A stretch of 64,000 nucleotides of DNA from Streptomyces morookaense (lineage in GTDB: Bacteria; Actinomycetota; Actinomycetes; Streptomycetales; Streptomycetaceae): the NCBI RefSeq assembly GCF_013030945.1, contig NZ_JABBXF010000033.1:1-64000 (forward strand), read 5' to 3'. The notes beneath the pieces are model-generated. The model saw only the letters and a list, made by a program, of their open reading frames with translations, had not been told where the DNA came from and searched no databases. Positions within the stretch are counted from its first letter, which is position 1. The number at the start of each line of letters is the position of its first letter. Of this stretch, positions 58,606 to 64,000 are shown piece by piece. The position numbers and the translations under genes were made by a program.

Positions 58606-59904
58606 GTGCGCGTCATGTTCACGACCTGGAACTGGACCACGCACTACTTCCCGTTGGTGCCGTTGGCCTGGTCGATGCGGGCCGCCGGGCACGAGGTGGT
58701 GGTCGCCACCCAGCCCGGCCTCGCCGGGACGGTCTCCCGCTCGGGCCTGCCCGTCGCCGCCGTGGGCACGGACGTCGACGTGGCCTCGATGATGAGCAGC
58801 TACGTCCGGCGCGCGGAACGCCACGCCGCCCGGCTGCCGGAGTGGTCGTCGATGCGGAAGTTCGGCGCGGGGAACTGCTGGCTGAGCGTGGCGATGTGCC
58901 GGGCCATGGCCGACGGGCTGTGGGAGTTCGCCTCCCGCTGGCGTCCCGACCTGATCGTGTTCGAGCCCACGACGTATGCGGGACCGCTGGTGGCGGCACG
59001 GCTGGGGGTACCGGCTGTGCGGCACACCTGGGGCATCGACTTCGCCTATCTCCTGCGGGAGTTCGACGAAGAGGCGCTGGCCCCGTTCCGCGAGCAGTGG
59101 GGCCTGGGGCCGGTGGAGACGCTGGGCGAGGTGACCGTGGACCCCTGCCCGCCCGGGCTGCAGATTCCCTCCGGCGGAACGGTCCCGGTGGCAGCACGCC
59201 GGCTGCCCATGCGCTACGTGCCGTACAACGGCCCCGGCCGGGTGCCGGATTGGCTGCTGACACGGCCGCGCGCACCACGGGTGTGCGTGACGTGGGGCGT
59301 GTCCTCGGGGCAGTTCGACCCACGGCAGGTCGTCCTCGACGAGACCGTACGTGCCGTGGCCCGCCTGGGTGTGGAGGTCGTCGCCGCGGTGTCCCGCGCC
59401 GACCGCCGTCTCCTGTCCACGGTGCCGGACAACGTACGCGTGGCCGAGGGCGTGCCGCTGCATGCTCTCCTGCCCACGTGCGACGCCCTGGTGTCGCAGG
59501 GCGGACTGGGCACCGTGATGACCGCCGTCGCATCGGGCGTCCCCCAACTGCTGGTGCCGCAGACGACCGACCGCCTCGTCAATGCCGACCGCCTCGGCGC
59601 CACCGGCGCGGCCCGCACGCTCCTTCCGGACCAGCACGGTGCGCAGGCCGTCGGCGACCACGTGACGGCCCTCCTCACCGACCCCGCGCATGCCGCCGCC
59701 GCCCGCCGTCTCCGTGCCGAACAGGACGCCCTGCCCGACAGCAACGCCATGGCGGATCTGCTGTCGGGGACCGTGCTGCGCGGCGCGGCCCTTGGAGATA
59801 TGTCAGAAACGTCAGCACCAGGAGTCCCCGTGTTCACGGAAACCGGCCGGCCCGGCCCGGCCACCCCCGCGCTCATATCGCGCCCGGGAGCCGCCCATGC
59901 GTAG
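58606..59904 (+). CDS. Glycosyltransferase GT9 with a C-terminal extension
   Basis: 432 aa, longest of the set. RVMFTTWNWTTHYFPLVPLAWSMRAAGHEV; HTWGIDFAYLLREFDEEALAP; DPCPPGLQIP; RYVPYNGPGRVPDWLL; VCVTWGVSSGQFDP; donor loop DALVSQGGLGTVMTAVASGVPQLLVPQTTDR. The catalytic part is closely similar to GT6. About 40 extra Pro/Ala/Gly-rich residues follow the last helix and run into the next gene, perhaps a linker. GTG 58606 has gagaggagagg upstream. Confidence 0.9.
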   Translation: MRVMFTTWNWTTHYFPLVPLAWSMRAAGHEVVVATQPGLAGTVSRSGLPVAAVGTDVDVASMMSSYVRRAERHAARLPEWSSMRKFGAGNCWLSVAMCRAMADGLWEFASRWRPDLIVFEPTTYAGPLVAARLGVPAVRHTWGIDFAYLLREFDEEALAPFREQWGLGPVETLGEVTVDPCPPGLQIPSGGTVPVAARRLPMRYVPYNGPGRVPDWLLTRPRAPRVCVTWGVSSGQFDPRQVVLDETVRAVARLGVEVVAAVSRADRRLLSTVPDNVRVAEGVPLHALLPTCDALVSQGGLGTVMTAVASGVPQLLVPQTTDRLVNADRLGATGAARTLLPDQHGAQAVGDHVTALLTDPAHAAAARRLRAEQDALPDSNAMADLLSGTVLRGAALGDMSETSAPGVPVFTETGRPGPATPALISRPGAAHA

Positions 59905-60109
59905 GTCATTGAGTTCGTTCCTGCAGGCCGTCGGAGTCGGCCTCATGTTCTTCGGCGCCTTCCACTACGCGCCGGTGGGCCTGGGGATACAGCGGGAAAG
60001 GGACCGGCTCGACGGGCCGCCGCCGGGGCACCCGGAAAGGCTGGTGCCCCAGGTGGCACTGTCACCGGTCGAGAAGGAGCTGTGGAGGCAGATGCGGTCC
60101 ATAGGGTGA
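59897..60109 (+). CDS. Small single-span membrane protein
   Basis: 70 aa from ATG 59897, overlapping the end of GT9. One hydrophobic N-terminal segment (FLQAVGVGLMFFGAFHYAPVGLGI), then a charged Pro-rich tail ending LSPVEKELWRQMRSIG. The conserved-looking tail suggests a real coding gene; small proteins of this sort are frequent at ends of streptomycete operons. Function unknown. Confidence 0.6.
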   Translation: MRRSLSSFLQAVGVGLMFFGAFHYAPVGLGIQRERDRLDGPPPGHPERLVPQVALSPVEKELWRQMRSIG

Positions 60110-60115
60110 CAGCCG

Positions 60116-60141
60116 GCCCCCGTCCGCAGCAGGACGGGGGC
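60116..60141. terminator. Terminator at the right end of the cluster
   Basis: CCCCCGTCC (60117-60125), loop GCAGCA, GGACGGGGG (60132-60140). It lies between the last cluster gene and a convergent chromosomal gene. Confidence 0.75.
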
Positions 60142-60153
60142 GGCCAAGCCCGT

Positions 60154-60894
60154 TCAGCCCGCCGCGAGTCGGCCGTCGAGCGGGTCGGCGTCCGGCCGCG
60201 GCCCGACGACGCCCTCGCGGTGCAGCTGGTCGTGGACCTCGTCGACAAGCCCGTGCAGCACCTTGATCTGGAACTTGGTGAAGGCCAGCACGGCGACGAT
60301 CAGTACGAGGCCGGGCAGCTGGGACAGCAGGAAGGACTCGTTGAACTTGTCGACGTCGTAGCTGTAGACGACGATCACGCGCAGCACGGAGTCGATCAGC
60401 GCGGCGAGACCGAACGCGGCGGTCACGGCGCGCTCACGGGCGCGGAACGGCTTGGAGCGCTCCCAGGCCTGCTCGTAGGCGACGGTGCGGTCGGGGTCGC
60501 CGTCGGTGGCCATCGGGGTGGCCGCCACGTAGACCAGGGGACGCCCGAAGACGCACGTGGACAGCAGGTACAGCGCAGCGAGCAGGGTGTAGAAGGACGG
60601 TTTGGCGGCGACCAGGCGCGGGTCGTCCGATATGAACAACAGGGCGACGGTGAGCGCCATTTCGAGGACGACGAGCAGGCCGATGACGTCGAGCTTGCGC
60701 CGCTGGACGGTGTGGATCAGCGTCCACACGCCGCCCGCCGCACCGGCGAGGGTCAGTGCCCAGACCTGGCTCAGGCCGGCCAGCTGGTGCAGGACGTAGA
60801 AGCCCGCGATGGGGATGACGAGGTCGAGCAGCATCGGGGCCAGGGCCCGGAACTTCTGCGCCGGGTTCGGTGCCGTACCGGCCGGGGTGGACAT
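60154..60894 (-). CDS. VC0807-family integral membrane protein
   Basis: 246 aa, about six hydrophobic segments: LLDLVIPIAGFYVLHQLAG, WALTLAGAAGGVWTLIHTVQRRKLDVIGLLVVLEMALTVALL, then YTLLAALYLLSTCVFGRPLVY and VLIVAVLAFTKFQIKVLHGLV. The pattern (helix pairs around a RRKLDxIGL loop and a central FGRPL) fits the VC0807-type family of unknown function. A relative lies at 62284-62913. Probably outside the biosynthetic cluster. ATG 60894 follows aaggagtcc. Confidence 0.8.
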   Translation of the reverse strand: MSTPAGTAPNPAQKFRALAPMLLDLVIPIAGFYVLHQLAGLSQVWALTLAGAAGGVWTLIHTVQRRKLDVIGLLVVLEMALTVALLFISDDPRLVAAKPSFYTLLAALYLLSTCVFGRPLVYVAATPMATDGDPDRTVAYEQAWERSKPFRARERAVTAAFGLAALIDSVLRVIVVYSYDVDKFNESFLLSQLPGLVLIVAVLAFTKFQIKVLHGLVDEVHDQLHREGVVGPRPDADPLDGRLAAG

Positions 60895-61036
60895 GCAAGG
60901 ACTCCTTGACGAGCTTTCCAGTACCGGGGGACGGCACCAGCCCCCGCCCCGTACCCCGCACGTGCTTCCAGCCCGAGCCACGATGTGTCTGCGGCCGAGT
61001 CCTGTGTGAGCCCCCCGCGCATGATCATCGCACGGC

Positions 61037-61153
61037 GTGACACACCAGCAGCAAGGGGTCGTCACCGGCGAGCGCGACGCCCTGCTCGTCGACGCCGGCT
61101 TCACGCGGGCCGACGGCCACCGCCTGGCCGCCGCGGTCCTGGCGATGGCGTGA
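61037..61153 (+). pseudogene. Short remnant reading frame before a terminator
   Basis: The 358-base gap 60895-61252 holds no full gene. A GTG-started frame of 38 codons ends ERDALLVDAGFTRADGHRLAAAVLAMA at 61153 and is followed 16 bases later by a good terminator. It may be the tail of a decayed gene or a short peptide gene. No upstream extension in the same frame looks coding. Confidence 0.3.
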
Positions 61154-61168
61154 CCGAACGGCCGAAAC

Positions 61169-61196
61169 GAGGGCTCTCCCGACGGGGAGAGCCCTC
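61169..61196 (+). terminator. Intrinsic terminator
   Basis: GAGGGCTCTCCC (61169-61180), loop GACG, GGGAGAGCCCTC (61185-61196), a 12-bp perfect stem. Confidence 0.7.
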
Positions 61197-61252
61197 TGTA
61201 CCTTGCCCTCGTCAACTGCCTCCGGAATCACCGCTGGAAAGGACGTGACGAG

Positions 61253-61738
61253 ATGCAGTCACCCCGCCCCGCACGTGCGAGACGCAAGGCCGCCGCAGCG
61301 GCCCCCGCGGCCCTGGCCACGCTGGCGGCCGCCGTCACCCTCGGCCTCGCCCCAGCTGCGCAGGCCGCCCCGGCCCGGGCCGAGAACCTGGACGGTGTCT
61401 GGTCCTGCTCCGTCCCGCAGGGCTACACCTACGACCAGGTGGTCAGCCGACTCGGCAGCTGTGGCCAGGGCTTTGCCCCGCAGTACCACCTGCGCGCTCC
61501 GCAGGACGGCATCTGGGCCTGCTCCGTCCCCGATTCGTCCTTCACCTGGGACCAGGTGGTCAGCCGGGTCAACACCTGCTCCACGTCCGGCTTCGCGGTC
61601 AGCTACCACATGCGCGTACCCGTCAACGGCCTGTGGGCATGCACCGTCCCGCCGGGCTTCGTCTACGACCAGGCCGTGAGCCGCGTCTCCACGTGCAGCA
61701 CCTCCGGCTTCGCCTACAGCTATCACCTGCGCGGCTGA
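61253..61738 (+). CDS. Secreted protein with three tandem cysteine-containing repeats
   Basis: 161 aa. A long signal peptide rich in Arg then Ala (cleavage near QAAPARA, residue ~43). Three repeats of about 38 residues follow, each of the form DG(V/I/L)W(S/A)C(S/T)VP, then (Y/F)xxDQ(V/A)VSR, then a second Cys, then (Q/S)YH(L/M)R. Each repeat has two Cys and one Trp, so three disulfide-stapled units are likely. No known domain is recognised. A ribosome-binding site ggaaagg precedes ATG 61253. Confidence 0.72.
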   Translation: MQSPRPARARRKAAAAAPAALATLAAAVTLGLAPAAQAAPARAENLDGVWSCSVPQGYTYDQVVSRLGSCGQGFAPQYHLRAPQDGIWACSVPDSSFTWDQVVSRVNTCSTSGFAVSYHMRVPVNGLWACTVPPGFVYDQAVSRVSTCSTSGFAYSYHLRG

Positions 61739-61753
61739 ACTCCCGTACGCCCA

Positions 61754-61793
61754 CAGCCCGTTAAGCCGTTCCACCGGCTCATACGAACGGGCT
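61754..61793 (+). terminator. Nested inverted repeat after the repeat protein
   Basis: AGCCCGTT (61754-61761) pairs with AACGGGCT (61786-61793), and AGCCG/CGGCT (61764-61779) pairs inside it. Likely terminator. Confidence 0.5.
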
Positions 61794-61875
61794 AAACCGG
61801 CGACTTCCCGCCGTTTTCCGGTCCGGGGGACGCAAAGATCCATGCGTACCGTCCCCCGGAACAAGGAGCACGCCC

Positions 61876-62256
61876 ATGTCCCACGTCACCATGCGGCACA
61901 TCGCCGCCGTCGCCGCCTCGGCGGCCCTGCTGTCCGGCGCCGCCACAGCGGCCGGGAGCGCGGCCTACGCCGACGCCCCGGGCCACCAGCACCACGGGGC
62001 CGGGGTCTCGGCCGAGCACAAGGAGGAGGCGCACGTCACCGTCCAGGGCAACCACCACGACCACGGCCTGCACCTCGGCTGGGACAAGGGCGTCGACAAG
62101 AAGAAGGACCACTTCGACGCCAAGCACAAGGTCTGGCAGCGCTGGGACGGCGACTCCCGCAGCTACGCCCGGTGGGACGAGCACACCCGCAGCTGGGAGC
62201 GCACGTACAAGGGCCATGTGCAGCACTGGGACAACGCCCACAAGGCGTGGAAGTGA
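61876..62256 (+). CDS. Secreted His/Trp/Lys-rich small protein
   Basis: 126 aa. Signal peptide (HIAAVAASAALLSGAATAAGSAAYA). The mature region is rich in His (HQHHG, NHHDHGLHLGWDKG) and ends with Trp-spaced segments (KVWQRWDGDSRSYARWDEHTRSWERTYKGHVQHWDNAHKAWK). The His clusters suggest metal or surface binding. I do not recognise a family. Confidence 0.65.
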   Translation: MSHVTMRHIAAVAASAALLSGAATAAGSAAYADAPGHQHHGAGVSAEHKEEAHVTVQGNHHDHGLHLGWDKGVDKKKDHFDAKHKVWQRWDGDSRSYARWDEHTRSWERTYKGHVQHWDNAHKAWK

Positions 62257-62273
62257 TCCCGGTTCCCTGAGCC

Positions 62274-62312
62274 GGGTGCTGCGTCACCGCGTCCCGCGGT
62301 GACGCAGCACCC
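62274..62312. terminator. Bidirectional terminator (18-bp perfect stem)
   Basis: GGGTGCTGCGTCACCGCG (62274-62291) and CGCGGTGACGCAGCACCC (62295-62312). It overlaps the last codons of the minus-strand gene. Confidence 0.75.
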
Positions 62313-62913
62313 GCACCGACCCCTGCCGCACCACGATCAGCAGCACGACCAGCAGCACCGCACCGGCCACGGGCACGACGTCCACCGGCAGCGTGTACGC
62401 CATGACGACCCTGGCCGCCGCGTCCAGCAGGAACGCCCCGCCCCACAGCACCGTGACCAGGCGCAGCCTCCGGCGGAAGCGCGGGTCGTTCGCCCAGGAC
62501 TCCTCCCAGCGCCGCGCGGCGGCGCCCCGCAGGAACTTCAGCGTCACGTCGAGCAGGAAGGGGCGGCGGCCCAGCAGCGATCCGACGATCCACAGGCCGA
62601 ACGCCGCGGTGCTCCAGCTCTCCCTGGCGAGCAGCAGCCGCGGGCTGCCCGTCAGCAGCGGCATCACAGCCGACAGCGCCATCGTCACCAGGACGAACAG
62701 GCCGATCGAGTCGATCCTGCGGGTGCGCACGAGGGTCCAGACGGTGTGCAGCAGCGGCGCCGTGCCGGAGAGCGCCAGGGCCCACCACTGCCCCGCCCCG
62801 GCCGCGCGGAGCCCGTAGTAGCCGGCAAGCGGAACGCACACGTCCAACAGCAGGGCCGGTACCGGCGTCGTCTTCGTCCCAGCGGTCTTCGTCCCAGTCT
62901 TCGTCTCAACCAT
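62284..62913 (-). CDS. VC0807-family integral membrane protein, second
   Basis: 209 aa. LLDVCVPLAGYYGLRAAG, WALALSGTAPLLHTVWTLVRTRRIDSIGLFVLVTMALSAVMPLL, FGLWIVGSLLGRRPFLLDVTLKFLRG, then two more helices. The same helix/loop layout as the protein at 60154 (RTRRIDSIGL versus QRRKLDVIGL) shows they are relatives. ATG 62913 is preferred; GTG 62919 is possible. Function unknown. Confidence 0.8.
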   Translation of the reverse strand: MVETKTGTKTAGTKTTPVPALLLDVCVPLAGYYGLRAAGAGQWWALALSGTAPLLHTVWTLVRTRRIDSIGLFVLVTMALSAVMPLLTGSPRLLLARESWSTAAFGLWIVGSLLGRRPFLLDVTLKFLRGAAARRWEESWANDPRFRRRLRLVTVLWGGAFLLDAAARVVMAYTLPVDVVPVAGAVLLVVLLIVVRQGSVRVLRHRGTR

Positions 62914-63014
62914 GGCCACGACGCTAGGAATCCGCCGCCGCGCCCGGAATCCACAGAAGCACCGTCCTGAAGTGCACTTTTCTCCACTGCCCGGGCCGCG
63001 ACCGGTGGGCGAGA

Positions 63015-64000
63015 ATGAGCGGCATGATCCGAGACGCGCGTACCCGGGCCCGGTGGATCGCGGTCCTCCGCGAGGGGTCCCGCGCCCGGCGCACCGGCTT
63101 CGAGTGGCTGGGGCTGTCGCTCGTCCTGATGGCGGGGCTGCTGCTCTCCCTGGCCGCCCTCGGCAGCCTCCTCCTCGGCTTCACCGCCGCGTTCCCCGCG
63201 GTCGTCGAGGCCAACCGGCAGCTGCTCAACCGTGTCCGCACCGCGGTCGGCATCGAGGTGCCGTACCTGCCTCTCCCCGAGCCGGACACGGCCCGGGCCC
63301 GGGCCCTGCTCAGGGACCCGGCCACCGCGCGGGACCACGTGTGGATGCTGCTCGGCCTGCCGGCCGCCCTGCTGCTGTCCGCGCTGCCGCTGGTGATCGG
63401 CGTCTACGGGCTCGTCGCCGGCATCATCGGCGGCCTGCGCAACACGGTCCGCCCGGAGCCCGTCCCCGCCACGGGCTGGGCGGTGCTGACGAACCCGGCT
63501 GCCGCGCTGGGCCATTGGGCCTGGCTGGCCGTCCCGGCCGGTCTCGCCCTGTTCGCCGGAGTGCTGCTGCTCGGCACCACCGCACTGCGCGCCCAGGCCG
63601 CCTTCGCCCGCGCGCTGCTCCGGCCCACCAAGGCGGCCCGCCTCGCCCGGCGCGTACACCACCTCGCCGCCAGCCGCACCGACGCCACCGACGCGCAGGC
63701 CGCCGAACTGCGCCGCATCGAACGGGACCTGCACGACGGCGCGCAGGGCCGCATGGTCGCCGTGGGCATGGCCCTGCGCACCGTCGAGCACCTGCTGGAC
63801 ACCGACCCGGCGGCCGCCCGCGAACTGGTCGCCGAGGCCCGCCGCACCTCCGCCGCCGCGCTGGCCGAACTGCGCGAGCTCGTCCGGGGCATCCACCCGC
63901 CCGTGCTCGCCGAGCGCGGCCTGGCCGACGCCCTGCGCGCGGCCGCGCTGGACGCCGCGCTCCCGGTCACCGCCCACGTCGACCTGCCCGGCAGGCCGCC
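63015..64000 (+). CDS. Sensor histidine kinase (HisKA_3), 5' part
   Basis: Open reading frame running off the window. N-terminal paired membrane segments (LGLSLVLMAGLLLSLAALGSLLLGF and WMLLGLPAALLLSALPLVIGVYGLVAG), a third span near WAWLAVPAGLALFAGVLLLGTTA, then the dimerisation box with phosphoacceptor His in IERDLHDGAQGRMVAVGMAL and LRELVRGIHPPVLAERGLADALRAAA. ATG 63015 (MSGMIRD) is chosen; ATG 63024 is possible. Its response regulator should lie beyond the edge. Chromosomal, not clearly related to the cluster. Confidence 0.88.
   Translation, partial: MSGMIRDARTRARWIAVLREGSRARRTGFEWLGLSLVLMAGLLLSLAALGSLLLGFTAAFPAVVEANRQLLNRVRTAVGIEVPYLPLPEPDTARARALLRDPATARDHVWMLLGLPAALLLSALPLVIGVYGLVAGIIGGLRNTVRPEPVPATGWAVLTNPAAALGHWAWLAVPAGLALFAGVLLLGTTALRAQAAFARALLRPTKAARLARRVHHLAASRTDATDAQAAELRRIERDLHDGAQGRMVAVGMALRTVEHLLDTDPAAARELVAEARRTSAAALAELRELVRGIHPPVLAERGLADALRAAALDAALPVTAHVDLPGRP

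Noticed and set aside
1..64000. Insertion sequences, integrases, CRISPR arrays
   Set aside because: I saw no transposase or recombinase reading frame and no regularly spaced short direct repeats; the only regular short repeats are the 11-bp-phased regulatory heptamers.

Overview
The window is high-GC actinomycete DNA, almost certainly from a Streptomyces: third codon positions are strongly GC-biased, GTG starts and ATGA/GTGA gene overlaps are common, and the left edge holds the conserved block dnaX - SRP RNA - tRNA-Ser(GGA). From about 3.0 kb to 60.1 kb it carries one large biosynthetic gene cluster for a heavily glycosylated aromatic (type II) polyketide. Ordinary chromosomal genes flank it on the left (dnaX, ffs, tRNA-Ser, a SpoIIE-type phosphatase) and right (two VC0807-like membrane proteins, two small secreted proteins, the start of a sensor kinase).

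Layout. 3.0-5.1 kb: dTDP-glucose synthase and 4,6-dehydratase. 5.1-10.2 kb (minus): one operon of an ABC exporter, a two-component system and NDP-hexose 2,3-dehydratase. 10.5-12.4 kb: an NDP-sugar reductase and a MycE/Elm-like sugar O-methyltransferase. 12.4-15.6 kb: an adenylation-thiolation-condensation NRPS protein. 15.9-17.3 kb: a secreted neocarzinostatin-family apoprotein and a methyltransferase. 17.4-21.2 kb (minus): sugar 3-ketoreductase, P450, SDR and flavin-dependent oxidoreductase. 21.5-27.0 kb: a secreted tyrosine-type phosphatase, two aromatic-ring FAD monooxygenases and an aromatic O-methyltransferase. 27.2-29.4 kb: a POT transporter and a PadR regulator. 29.5-41.9 kb: the polyketide operon, with TcmI-like cyclase, cupin, KS-alpha, KS-beta, ACP, aromatase/cyclase, two sets of DUF1772, SDR and ABM-monooxygenase genes, a SchA/CurD protein, a dehydrogenase, a rifampin-phosphotransferase-like dikinase and the first glycosyltransferase. 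42.0-43.9 kb: a large SARP regulator. 44.2-60.1 kb: an NDP-sugar epimerase/reductase, eight more glycosyltransferases, a methyltransferase, a second ABC exporter and an ATP-grasp ligase.

How the genes fit together (inference). The KS/CLF/ACP plus cyclase set resembles the spore-pigment (whiE) and pentangular-polyphenol type. Its product would be oxidised by the ABM, DUF1772, FAD and P450 enzymes and methylated. It would then be decorated with a long chain or several chains of 2,6-dideoxyhexoses: the sugar set supports D-olivose/D-oliose-type sugars, optionally O-methylated, and I see no 3,5-epimerase, 3-dehydratase or aminotransferase. The NRPS protein and the ATP-grasp ligase suggest an amino-acid-derived appendage. 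Three features are unusual in such a cluster: an RPH-like phosphotransferase together with a secreted phosphatase, which could be an inactivate-inside/activate-outside resistance pair; a secreted neocarzinostatin-like protein that could bind the product outside the cell; and nine glycosyltransferases.

Regulation. TCGA-type heptamers spaced exactly 11 bp apart, the arrangement SARP activators bind, occur in nine intergenic regions in front of operons. They suggest that the SARP at 42.0-43.9 kb controls most of the cluster apart from the core PKS operon, which instead follows a PadR gene.
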